From: Betaproteobacteria bacterium HGW-Betaproteobacteria-9
Lineage (GTDB): Bacteria; Pseudomonadota; Gammaproteobacteria; Burkholderiales; Burkholderiaceae_C
Direction of reading: 5' to 3'
Length of the DNA stretch: 64,000 bases
Assembly (NCBI GenBank): GCA_002842215.1
Contig: PHCC01000009.1
Coordinates: 1-64,000, forward strand
Within the stretch, counting starts at the first letter, position 1. Every line of letters starts with the position of its first letter. The translations under genes and the position numbers were made by a program. Below, piece after piece: positions 1 to 7,608 of this stretch. The notes beneath the pieces were generated by a model. The model did no database searches and was not told the origin of the DNA. It saw only the letters and a list, made by a program, of their open reading frames with translations.

Positions 1-53
1 TAGCTTTCCGGCGGGAGGACCACGTGGGCGTGGGAATCAATGATCAAAGACAT
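1..53 (-). CDS. Amidohydrolase, 5' end only (cut by window edge)
   Basis: Only the first 17 codons are in the window, reading MSLIIDSHAHVVLPPES on the minus strand. The I-D-S-H-A-H stretch is the N-terminal metal-binding H-x-H of amidohydrolase-2 (ACMSD-like, TIM-barrel) hydrolases and decarboxylases. A GGAG sits six bases before the ATG. It is the last visible gene of the long minus-strand operon, behind the Rieske oxygenase and ferredoxin. A metal-dependent hydrolase or decarboxylase acting on an oxygenated intermediate would fit that place. The substrate cannot be inferred from 17 residues. Confidence 0.6.
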   Translation of the reverse strand, partial: MSLIIDSHAHVVLPPES

Positions 54-130
54 GTGAACTCCAAAGTTATTTGCGTAGACGGCTCGGGGCCGCGGTTGAG
101 ACAAAGAGCGGACAGGTTGCGAAACGTGGC

Positions 131-439
131 CTATAGGTCGAGCGTGAGTTCGTCACTCAGACTGCGCGACACACAAGGCCGGATACGGTCCAGTGGCGGC
201 GTGGCGCGCGCGGCGTAGATCGGGTCGCGGTGCAGCGGGGTTCCCGCCAGCACTTTCAGTTCGCACGATCCACATGTGCCGCTGGTGCATGCAAACCGGA
301 CCCGCACCTTCGCGTCGATCAAGCCGCTCAGCAGCGACTGCCCCACCGGAACGACGATCACCTTGCCCTTGCGGGCCAGGCGCAATGTCACGGGGCGATC
401 GCCGCAGACGTTTTCAGGGTTTACAGCGTCTCCTTCCAT
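131..439 (-). CDS. Stand-alone plant-type [2Fe-2S] ferredoxin
   Basis: A 102-residue protein that is only a plant-type [2Fe-2S] ferredoxin domain. The cluster ligands are C51, C56, C59 and C89, in the C-x4-C-x2-C-x29-C spacing. It matches the C-terminal ferredoxin domain of phthalate-dioxygenase/VanB-type reductases, including the HRDP and terminal LTLDL segments, but has no FMN or NAD domain. The ATG at 439 lies inside the end of the Rieske gene (overlap 421-439), which points to translational coupling. It probably carries electrons to that oxygenase. The full reductase at 30844 is a candidate electron source, which is inference. A GTG start 16 codons further in is possible but less likely. 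Confidence 0.85.
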   Translation of the reverse strand: MEGDAVNPENVCGDRPVTLRLARKGKVIVVPVGQSLLSGLIDAKVRVRFACTSGTCGSCELKVLAGTPLHRDPIYAARATPPLDRIRPCVSRSLSDELTLDL

Positions 440-1635
440 TGGGTGTCGTCGTCGAACTCGCCGGAGATGGGGCGGATCGCGGCGTAGTCGATTTCTTCGT
501 GCTTCGCGAAGGCTGGCGTCTTGCCTTCCATGAACTCGCGCACGGCCGCCATCAGGCCGCGTCGCACCTGTACCACCGCACCGTCGCCGGCGCCAAGGAA
601 TTCCTTCGAGCGATCGACGATGGCGCCCATGCTCTCGATGACCGCAAAGTCTTCGGTACCCAGGCTCTGCGGAAAGCCGGTGAAGTGGCCACGGCGCATC
701 GCATCGCGGTCCTGGCCCCAGTTGTTTTCGGGCGTGCCGGGTGTAGCAGGCGGCCAGTTGTTGCGGTCGCTTGGGTGGAAATACGGGTCGTAGGGCACTT
801 CGCCGTCGGTCACGAACGAGATGTGCCAATACCAGGTGTTCTCGTCGTCGATGGGCACCGAGAAGAACATTGCACCCCGGGTTCGGTCTTCGGCACGGCG
901 AGGCGAGATGACGCCGTACCACGGCAACACGAAGGCATTGGTGCGCACGTACGAGCGCCCGTTCGGCAACTCGCGCACGGCGGCGTAGCGGAAACCATAA
1001 GGCTTCTGCACCAGGTGGTACACCGGCGCCTGGTTGACTGACGCATTGGCGATCGAGCTGACCAGCCAGCTCTGGTGCAGCACGCCCAGATGGGCCGAAT
1101 CCATGGTGGTCTCCACGCCCTGCAGCCAATTGCACTTGACCTTCTGACGGTAGGCCACCACGTTGGCACTCGGCAGACCCACGAACGCGAAGTTCTGGAA
1201 CTTCGGCGGCGTGTCACCTTCGCCCAGCCACACCCACACCACGCCAGCTTCCTCGCGCACCGGGAAGTGCTTGAGCGGCACGTGCTTGCAGTACTCGGCT
1301 TCGTTCTGCGGCTGCGTCGGTACTTCGACCGTCACACCTTCCACCGTGAACTTCCAGCCGTGGTAGATGCAGCGTAGCGCGTTGTCTTCGTTGCGTGCCA
1401 GCGCCATCGAGGCGCCCCGGTGCGGGCAGGCCTCGTCGAAGAAACCGACCTTGCCGTCGGTGGCGCGAAAGGCCACGTAGTTCTCGCCGAACAGGCGCAC
1501 GCGCTGCGGCGCACCGTCGGCGACCAATTTCTCCGACACTGCCGCCGGAATCCACCAGTGCTGTTTCAGCATGCGCCCCATCGGCGCACCGTTGGAGACA
1601 CGGGTCAACAATTCATTGTCTTCTTTGCTCAACAT
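421..1635 (-). CDS. Rieske non-heme iron oxygenase, phthalate-dioxygenase type, large subunit
   Basis: A 404-residue ring-hydroxylating or O-demethylating oxygenase. The N-terminal Rieske domain has C70-P-H72 and C89-x2-H92 for the [2Fe-2S] centre. The catalytic domain has D179-S-A-H182-x4-H187, the usual D/N-x2-H-x4-H mononuclear-iron segment. The length and the GMLKQHWW-like start suit the phthalate 4,5-dioxygenase/vanillate demethylase class (homomultimeric, no beta subunit), and no beta subunit is present here. GGAGT lies seven bases before the ATG. The next gene is a ferredoxin overlapping its 3' end. In the cell it would insert oxygen into, or demethylate, the transported substrate, but specificity cannot be read from sequence alone. 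Confidence 0.9.
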   Translation of the reverse strand: MLSKEDNELLTRVSNGAPMGRMLKQHWWIPAAVSEKLVADGAPQRVRLFGENYVAFRATDGKVGFFDEACPHRGASMALARNEDNALRCIYHGWKFTVEGVTVEVPTQPQNEAEYCKHVPLKHFPVREEAGVVWVWLGEGDTPPKFQNFAFVGLPSANVVAYRQKVKCNWLQGVETTMDSAHLGVLHQSWLVSSIANASVNQAPVYHLVQKPYGFRYAAVRELPNGRSYVRTNAFVLPWYGVISPRRAEDRTRGAMFFSVPIDDENTWYWHISFVTDGEVPYDPYFHPSDRNNWPPATPGTPENNWGQDRDAMRRGHFTGFPQSLGTEDFAVIESMGAIVDRSKEFLGAGDGAVVQVRRGLMAAVREFMEGKTPAFAKHEEIDYAAIRPISGEFDDDTQWKETL

Positions 1636-1677
1636 GATTACTACTCCAGTTAGATGACAGGTCTCAGGCGCCCAACT

Positions 1678-4209
1678 TCAGGCCGACGGGACACGCCGTC
1701 GTTGGGCCACCACGTCGCGGTAGTGCGGGTCGGCTTCCTTGAGGGAGCCGGCTTTCACGAGTGCCTGCAGGTCCTCCGGCCCCAGATCCGGCAGCTTCAG
1801 CGGGCGGTCGGTCACGACCGCGGCGTCACGCAGGGCCTGCACCCGCGCGTCGTCCAGGCCGAGCACCGTGCGCAGCATGTGGTCGTTGTCGCCGCCAAAG
1901 CGCGGCGCCGGACCACGCACAGCCACATCGACACCGGGCCACACGTACGGGCGACCGATCAGCGGGCGCTTCCCTGCGTAATCAAACTCCACGTCTTCGA
2001 AGAAGCCGCGGTCGATCAGGTGCGGGTCGCAGATCAGGTCGCGAGCGTCGTTCACCGGGCCGGCGGCGATGCCGGCAGCCTGCAATCGTGTGGTGGCCTC
2101 CATAGGCGTGCGTTCGGCACACCAGGTGGCCAATGCGGCACGCGCCTGCTCCGGGGTGGCAGAGGCCGCCGACGCTGGCGCCACCACGGCGAGCATGCGA
2201 CGCAGCTGGGCCTCGTCGGCCACGCTCACCACCACCCACTGATCGTGCCCCTTGGCGGGGAGCACCTCGCTCAGCAAAGCGTTCCAGTCCTGGTTGCCGC
2301 GGCAGCCGACATCGCCCTCGCCCGCCTGCACGGCGATGAGGGTTTCAGGAATAACGGGCGCGCCCAGTTGGTACATGCCGAGGTCGACCCACTGGCCGTG
2401 GCCAGTGCGCTCACGGTGCACGAGCGCGGCCATGATCAGCGTGAGGCCGCTCCAGGCCGCGAGGAAGTCGGGATACGACTGCCCCACCTTCGCCGCAGCG
2501 CCGCCCGGGTAGCCGGCGTAGGAGCTCAGGCCCATCGTTGCTTCGAGGGTCGTGCCTTGCGCACGGTACGACGACCACGGTCCGGTCGAGCCATAGCCGG
2601 TGTTCGACAGCATCACGAGCTTCGGGTTGATGCGGGCGAGCTCCGAGTACTGCAGACCCCAGCCCTTCATCACACGCGGCGTGAAGTTGTCGATCAGGAT
2701 GTCACTCTTCGCGACCAGCTCGCGCAGCACCTGGCGGCCCTCGTCGGTCTGCAGGTTGAGCACCAGCGAGCGCTTACCGCGGTGCAGCGTCTGGAACGTG
2801 GTGTAGCGGTTCCAGGGCTCTTCGCCCGACTCGTTGTCAATCAGGTAGCCGAACCCGCCGGCACGCAGCTGGTCGAGGCGGCCCGGCGCTTCGATCTTGA
2901 TGACCTCGGCACCCAAGTCGGCCAGCAGCGCGCCCATGTAGGGTGCGGCGAACACGGTCGAGAGGTCGAGCACGCGCATGCCACGCAAGGGCGCGGTGCC
3001 CGCGTCGGCCGGCTTTGTGGACGGCGCCCTTGCAGCACGTGCGGCGGCAGCGTCGACCAGAGCGGTGTCGAGTGACAGTTCACCCAGCGCGGGGGCATTG
3101 CGGCGCAGGTCCATCGGCGTGGCCGAGAGCTTGCCGAGCTGAGCCGGCAGGCGCCAGGCCGGGCTCTTGCCATCGCCCGGGAGTTCGGCCCACACGCCGC
3201 GCTCACGCAGTTGGCGGCATTCGAGCAGCTGGTCCGCGGTCTGCAGCAGGCCGGCCAGCAGGCCCGCGTCGTTGGCGCGTTCGAACAGCTCAAGCCCCTT
3301 CTTGTCGGCCAGGCGCTCGACGAGGATGCCGTGCAGCGTTTCGGCGGCCAGCACACGCGCACGGTGGCTCGCGTACTCGGGATTGGCCAGGCGCTCCTCG
3401 TTCAAGAACTCGGCGAACTTCTCCGGCCCGTACAGGGTGTTGACCTGCAGCGTGACGAAGCCGTCCTTCACCGGCAGCGGCTGCCCGCTCAGCAGCGGGT
3501 CCTGGTTCGCGGAGCGGCGCGCGTTGATCACGCCCAGTAGCGAATAGGCCGGCAGCACCGACACCAGCTCGGAGGCCACCACTTCCATGATGGCGAGATC
3601 GGCCACGCTGCCCTTGCCGTTGCGGCGGGTCGCGAGGTAGCCCGCCATCGCCACGTAGGCGGCGTTGATGCCGGCACAGTAGTAGGACTGGCGCAGGCCG
3701 GGCTTGAGCGGCTCACGGTCGCGTAGCCCGCTGAACGACATGATGCCGCCCATCGCCTGCATCACGAGGTCGCTGCCGTGCCAGTGGGCATAGGGCCCTT
3801 GCCAGCCGAACTCGCTCACCGCCACCACCATCAGGTGCGGGTGACGGGCCTGCAGGGCCGCAGGGTCGCATCCCCAGGCCTCGTCGAGCGTGCCGGGGCC
3901 GAAGCCGTGCAGCAGGATATCAGCGCCTTCGAGCAGGCGGTGCAGCGCGTCGCGGCCGGCGTCGGCCGCGGGGTCTACGACCACGCTGCGCTTGTTCCAG
4001 TTCAGATATTCGAACAGCGCACTGTGGCCGCTGTTGCCGGGCGCGGACGGGCCCTCGCGGCGCATGGGGTCACCGCCGGGGCGTTCGACCTTGATCACAT
4101 CGGCGCCGAGGTCGCCGAGCAGGCGCGCTCCGAACGGAGCGGCGATGCCTTCGCCGAACTCGACCACACGCACGCCCGCAAGCGCGCCCTGGGAAACACT
4201 ATCAGTCAT
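1678..4209 (-). CDS. Double CaiB/BaiF-type (family III) CoA transferase
   Basis: 843 residues made of two complete family III CoA-transferase modules in one chain. The first starts at LAGVRVVEFGEG (about residue 9) and the second at LRGMRVLDLSTVFAAPY (about residue 410). Each module has its own G-A-D/E-V-I-K-E-P/A-G segment and a G-x-G-x3-D segment (GKGSVAD, GHGQWVD). Usual members are 380-430 residues and work as interlocked dimers, so this chain could form the dimer in cis. It presumably moves CoA from an acyl-CoA donor to the pathway acid. The ATG at 4209 overlaps the stop of the upstream hotdog gene by eight bases; an ORF extension upstream is rejected for that reason. Confidence 0.88.
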   Translation of the reverse strand: MTDSVSQGALAGVRVVEFGEGIAAPFGARLLGDLGADVIKVERPGGDPMRREGPSAPGNSGHSALFEYLNWNKRSVVVDPAADAGRDALHRLLEGADILLHGFGPGTLDEAWGCDPAALQARHPHLMVVAVSEFGWQGPYAHWHGSDLVMQAMGGIMSFSGLRDREPLKPGLRQSYYCAGINAAYVAMAGYLATRRNGKGSVADLAIMEVVASELVSVLPAYSLLGVINARRSANQDPLLSGQPLPVKDGFVTLQVNTLYGPEKFAEFLNEERLANPEYASHRARVLAAETLHGILVERLADKKGLELFERANDAGLLAGLLQTADQLLECRQLRERGVWAELPGDGKSPAWRLPAQLGKLSATPMDLRRNAPALGELSLDTALVDAAAARAARAPSTKPADAGTAPLRGMRVLDLSTVFAAPYMGALLADLGAEVIKIEAPGRLDQLRAGGFGYLIDNESGEEPWNRYTTFQTLHRGKRSLVLNLQTDEGRQVLRELVAKSDILIDNFTPRVMKGWGLQYSELARINPKLVMLSNTGYGSTGPWSSYRAQGTTLEATMGLSSYAGYPGGAAAKVGQSYPDFLAAWSGLTLIMAALVHRERTGHGQWVDLGMYQLGAPVIPETLIAVQAGEGDVGCRGNQDWNALLSEVLPAKGHDQWVVVSVADEAQLRRMLAVVAPASAASATPEQARAALATWCAERTPMEATTRLQAAGIAAGPVNDARDLICDPHLIDRGFFEDVEFDYAGKRPLIGRPYVWPGVDVAVRGPAPRFGGDNDHMLRTVLGLDDARVQALRDAAVVTDRPLKLPDLGPEDLQALVKAGSLKEADPHYRDVVAQRRRVPSA

Positions 4210-4690
4210 GAGGAGGAACGAAGGGGTAAGGAACGGGCTTTCCGCCCTTGAGTGCGACAACGCCGGTAGCGGAGCCCGGTGTACTTTCTTGGCCATCCTG
4301 GTTGCGGATGCCGATTTCACAGGTCACGTAGCCGAAGCCGTCGCGCACCTGCAGGTCGGTGACCTTGGCCCACGCAGTGAGCGTGCTGCCGGCCACGTCC
4401 ATCTTGCGGAAGCTGAAGTCGATCTTCCACAGCCAGCCGGTCGGGCCGAGGAGCTCGCGCATCATCTGCACCAGAAAGTGCTGCTTCCAGGTGCCATTGA
4501 CCAGCAGGCCGGGCAGCTTGTCGTGGCCGGTGGCGAACGGGTGGTCGTAGTGGATGCGGTGCCAGTTCTCGATGGCTGCCGACCAGCGCATCAGGTGCGA
4601 AGTGGTGATGGGCCCCCGCACGAAGGTGTGCACTTCCTGGCCGATCACAAGGTCATCGAAGACCAGGGGTTTCACGATTTCTTGCGTCAT
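4202..4690 (-). CDS. MaoC-like hotdog protein, enoyl-CoA hydratase subunit
   Basis: A 162-residue single hotdog-fold protein of the MaoC dehydratase/acyl dehydratase type. It has W-H-x2-H-Y-D and a PGLLVNGTWKQHF segment. It follows directly after a second, FAS1-like dehydratase hotdog protein. Such adjacent small/large pairs form heteromeric hydratases (the mesaconyl-CoA hydratase and side-chain hydratase type), so the two probably make one enzyme that hydrates an enoyl-CoA made by the acyl-CoA dehydrogenase encoded just upstream. The ATG at 4690 has AGGA six bases ahead; a TTG five codons earlier overlaps the previous stop and is less likely. The substrate is unknown. Confidence 0.8.
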   Translation of the reverse strand: MTQEIVKPLVFDDLVIGQEVHTFVRGPITTSHLMRWSAAIENWHRIHYDHPFATGHDKLPGLLVNGTWKQHFLVQMMRELLGPTGWLWKIDFSFRKMDVAGSTLTAWAKVTDLQVRDGFGYVTCEIGIRNQDGQESTPGSATGVVALKGGKPVPYPFVPPHD

Positions 4691-4701
4691 GGTGGTCCTC
4701 C

Positions 4702-5226
4702 TCAACGGGCGATCGTCGTTTGCACAACGCGCATCAATATCGCGCCGTGCTGATTGGTGTAGGTGGTTTCGGTGTTGATGAAGACCATGGGTCCTGATGA
4801 GCTCTCGCGCTCGGTGATGCTCGAATAGCGCGACTGTCGGCTGATCAGGTCGCCAACCCGAGCGAGCTGGTAGAACTCGCAGGAGTAGCCACCGTTGAGC
4901 AGCCGCTTCAGCGGCAACTCAACCTTGGGCAGGCCGGTGTTGCCGCCGCCGCCCATGCCGTCCCAGTCAGCGTCTTCCTTGAACTTCTCGAACGGGTCCG
5001 GTGCGCCGGGCGCGCGCTGGAACAGGTGCTGCGGCTGCAGCGGCGGGGCCACGACGCCACCAAAGCCGGCCGCCTTGGCGGCAGCTTCGTCGTAGTGGAC
5101 AGGGTTCGGGTCCATCACGGCTTGCATGAAGCGGCGCAGGGTGTCAGCGCCGAGCGGCAGCGGCGCGGTCTGCACCGGGCCTTTGGCACCTACCAGGGCC
5201 TGGATCTCGGGGGTGATATGGGGCAC
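4702..5226 (-). CDS. FAS1-like dehydratase-domain hotdog protein
   Basis: 174 residues from a GTG start. AAGGAG lies five bases ahead, and a second in-frame GTG two codons earlier overlaps that Shine-Dalgarno, so 5226 is preferred. The protein shows the MaoC N-terminal (FAS1-like dehydratase) pattern, with R-F-M-x-A-V-x-D-P-N-P-V-H-Y-D near residues 35-50 and GVVAPPLQP. It probably pairs with the next gene's MaoC protein as a two-subunit enoyl-CoA hydratase acting after the acyl-CoA dehydrogenase. A glycine-rich DGMGGGGNTG loop sits mid-protein. Confidence 0.78.
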   Translation of the reverse strand: MPHITPEIQALVGAKGPVQTAPLPLGADTLRRFMQAVMDPNPVHYDEAAAKAAGFGGVVAPPLQPQHLFQRAPGAPDPFEKFKEDADWDGMGGGGNTGLPKVELPLKRLLNGGYSCEFYQLARVGDLISRQSRYSSITERESSSGPMVFINTETTYTNQHGAILMRVVQTTIAR

Positions 5227-5258
5227 GGTCACTCCTTGTGGTCGGTTGGGGGGCGGTC

Positions 5259-6482
5259 TCAGCCCTTGAGGATCTGGCGCGCGATCAACATGCGCTGCAT
5301 CTCGGTGGTGCCGCCGCCGATCTGCATATGGCGCAGCAAGCGGTAGAACCATGTCAGCGGCAGTTCAAGGGCTTCGCCCATGGCGCCGTGAATCTGGATG
5401 GCGTGATCGATCGTGCGAGCACCCCACTCACCGCCGCAAAACTTGGCGATGGAGGCTTCGCGGCGCACGTCGATGCCGGCATCGGCACGCGCGGCGGTGG
5501 CGTAGGTCATCGAGCGCAGTGCTTCAATGTCAATGTGCATGTCGACCAGGCGCCACTGGATGGCCTGGCGATCAGCGATGGGCTTGCCGAAAGTGACCCG
5601 CTGCTTCGCCCACTCGACCGACATCTCAAACGAACGCTGCATCTTGCCCAACGCTTGAGGAGCGCGCATCAGACGATCGTGGATCGTCAGCCATTGCTGG
5701 CCAAGGCTGAATCCCTTGCCGACTTCACCCAGCACGTCTTCATCAGGCACGAACACATCGTCGTAGTGAACGATGTACTGGCGCGGTCGATTGCCCAGCC
5801 ACGTGGGGATGCCGCTCTCTTCGATCTTCAGGCCCGGCGCATCGCGCTTGACCAGAAACATGGTGATGCCGCCGCGCTGGCGCTTCTCGGCGTCCGTGAC
5901 CGCCTGTGTCATCAGGATGTCCGAGAAGTGGGCCATCGAGATCCACATCTTGCTGCCGTTGATCTTCCAGCCGCCGTCCACCTTGGTGGCACGCGTCTTC
6001 ATCATGCCGCCGGGGTCAGAGCCGGCGTTGGCCTCGGTTTGCGCGAAGCAGGTCTTCAGCTTGCCTTCGATGACGGGCTTCAGTATTCGGTCAATCTGCT
6101 CACCCTTGCACTCGTACAGGATGTTGGCGACGTGCATCTGCGGCAGCGGGACCAGCGTCTTGTGCAGTTCTTCAGTAACCACGGCTTGCGCCAGCAGGCC
6201 GAGACCAGGACCACCGTATTCCTCGGGGATGTCGATGTTGTAAAGGCCTGTTTCCTGCGAGATCTTCTTCAGCCGCTCGTAGACCTTGTCGTCGCCGAAG
6301 GCGACGCGCAGGTTTTCTTCGTCGCGGGCGCCATAGCAGTGCGCGTTGGAGATGAGGTATTGCGGCTCCAGCGGCAGGAGTTCTTCGCGAACGACGCGGC
6401 GCGTCATCTCGCGGATTTCAACGATCTCTGGCGGGAGCTCGAAGTTGGCTTGACCAACTTCTTGGGTGTCTGTGGCGCTCAT
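5259..6482 (-). CDS. Acyl-CoA dehydrogenase
   Basis: A 407-residue FAD-dependent acyl-CoA dehydrogenase. The visible signatures are C-F-A-Q-T-E-A-N-A-G-S-D-P-G-G in the middle domain, the FGKPIADRQAIQW stretch and a C-terminal GGTTEMQRMLIARQIL helix. It would introduce a C=C bond alpha,beta to the thioester and pass electrons to ETF; an etfB-etfA pair lies at 21850-23633 and is the natural partner. It sits between the HMGL-like gene and the paired hotdog hydratases, giving the order CoA activation, dehydrogenation, hydration, cleavage. The ATG at 6482 has AAAGAAG ahead. Confidence 0.9.
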   Translation of the reverse strand: MSATDTQEVGQANFELPPEIVEIREMTRRVVREELLPLEPQYLISNAHCYGARDEENLRVAFGDDKVYERLKKISQETGLYNIDIPEEYGGPGLGLLAQAVVTEELHKTLVPLPQMHVANILYECKGEQIDRILKPVIEGKLKTCFAQTEANAGSDPGGMMKTRATKVDGGWKINGSKMWISMAHFSDILMTQAVTDAEKRQRGGITMFLVKRDAPGLKIEESGIPTWLGNRPRQYIVHYDDVFVPDEDVLGEVGKGFSLGQQWLTIHDRLMRAPQALGKMQRSFEMSVEWAKQRVTFGKPIADRQAIQWRLVDMHIDIEALRSMTYATAARADAGIDVRREASIAKFCGGEWGARTIDHAIQIHGAMGEALELPLTWFYRLLRHMQIGGGTTEMQRMLIARQILKG

Positions 6483-6573
6483 AAATGACTTCTTTCAATA
6501 CTTTTTGACAAAGCTCCGCCCTGCTCTGCCCGTTCTGGCCAAGGCGGAGCGTGTGGAGTGGGAGAAACAACGC

Positions 6574-7557
6574 TTAGGCTGCTGCCGCGGCTTGCGCTGA
6601 AGCGCGTGCTCGTTCGCGCAGGCGATCCAGGTTGCCGCCGATCTTCACTTGGCCCGGCAGCGGGTGGCCAACGATCTCTTCAACCATCTCGGCACAGGCA
6701 ATCAGCTTGTCGAGATCGATGCCGGTCTCGATGCCCATCTCGTTGAGCATGAACACGAGGTCTTCGGTACAAACGTTGCCCGCAGCACCCTTGTTGCCGG
6801 CGAACGGGCAGCCACCCAGGCCGCCGACGCACGCATCGAACTGGCTCACACCCATCTCAAGGCCCGCATACGCATTGGCGATGCCCATGCCACGCGTATC
6901 GTGCAGGTGCAGGCCGATGGTCTTGTCGGGGTAACGATTGCGGATCGTGCCAACCATCTTGCGGATGGCCACCGGCGTGGCCCAGCCCATCGTGTCGAGC
7001 AGGCCGATGCGCTGCGGCTCCAGGCCGCTCTCGCGTGCCATCACAAACGCCTTGTCGATCAGGTCCAGCACGCGCTCCTGCGGGATGTCACCCTCGAAGT
7101 TGCAGCCGAAGGCCGAAGCCACGCCGACGCTGTTGACCGGAATCTTGTTGGCCACGAAGTTCTGCACGATGCGGGCCGACTCGGCCAGGTTGTGCTCGAA
7201 GCTCGAGTTCTGGTTGCGCTTGAGGAAGGCTTCCGAGGCCGTCAGCGTGATGGAGCCGCTGATGTCGAGCACGCCGGTGGCGCGGGCACGATCCAGGCCC
7301 TTCTCATTGAGCCAGACGCCGGTGTACTTCACGCCGGGATTTCGGGTGATGCGCTGGCAGATCTCGTCGGCATCGGCCATCTGCGGCACCACCTTCGGAT
7401 TCACGAAGGAACAGACCGCGATGGCCTTCAGGCCGGTCTCGGACAAGGCATCGATGAAGGCAACCTTCTGGTCGGTGCTGATCGGACCCTTCTCGATCTG
7501 GAAGCCCTCACGCGCAGCCTCCTCCTTGATATTGACGAACTTTGGAAAATCGCTCAT
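6574..7557 (-). CDS. HMG-CoA-lyase-like (DRE-TIM) acyl-CoA lyase
   Basis: A 327-residue TIM-barrel lyase of the HMG-CoA lyase family, cleaving a 3-hydroxyacyl-CoA to acetyl-CoA or another acyl-CoA plus an oxo-acid. Seen in sequence: the LHLHDT metal site and the GGCPFA...GNVCTEDLVFML loop with the family's catalytic Cys. Two points are odd. The usual N-terminal GPRDGLQNE is A-R-E-G-F-Q-I-E here, with Glu where the metal-binding Asp normally stands. The glycine-rich Cys loop also carries extra residues (AGNKGAAGN). This points to a substrate other than HMG-CoA. AAGGAG lies seven bases before the ATG at 7557, which decides the start. Confidence 0.82.
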   Translation of the reverse strand: MSDFPKFVNIKEEAAREGFQIEKGPISTDQKVAFIDALSETGLKAIAVCSFVNPKVVPQMADADEICQRITRNPGVKYTGVWLNEKGLDRARATGVLDISGSITLTASEAFLKRNQNSSFEHNLAESARIVQNFVANKIPVNSVGVASAFGCNFEGDIPQERVLDLIDKAFVMARESGLEPQRIGLLDTMGWATPVAIRKMVGTIRNRYPDKTIGLHLHDTRGMGIANAYAGLEMGVSQFDACVGGLGGCPFAGNKGAAGNVCTEDLVFMLNEMGIETGIDLDKLIACAEMVEEIVGHPLPGQVKIGGNLDRLRERARASAQAAAAA

Positions 7558-7608
7558 GTCTAGACTCCTTCTTGATTCACTTCGCAAATGGATACACCGG
7601 CCGACCGT

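Noticed and set aside
1654..3075. Plus-strand 473-residue open frame opposite the double CaiB gene
   Set aside because: It is His/Arg-rich antisense translation of a well-supported gene and shows no family motif. The same holds for 6649-7563, 12826-14100, 19658-21577 and 61450-62991.
1678..4209. Loss of the catalytic Asp in the CaiB modules
   Set aside because: I first noted Glu and Gln where the FRC-type Asp stands, but CaiB-type members use the Asp of the G-x-G-x3-D segment, which both modules keep. I cannot claim a defect.
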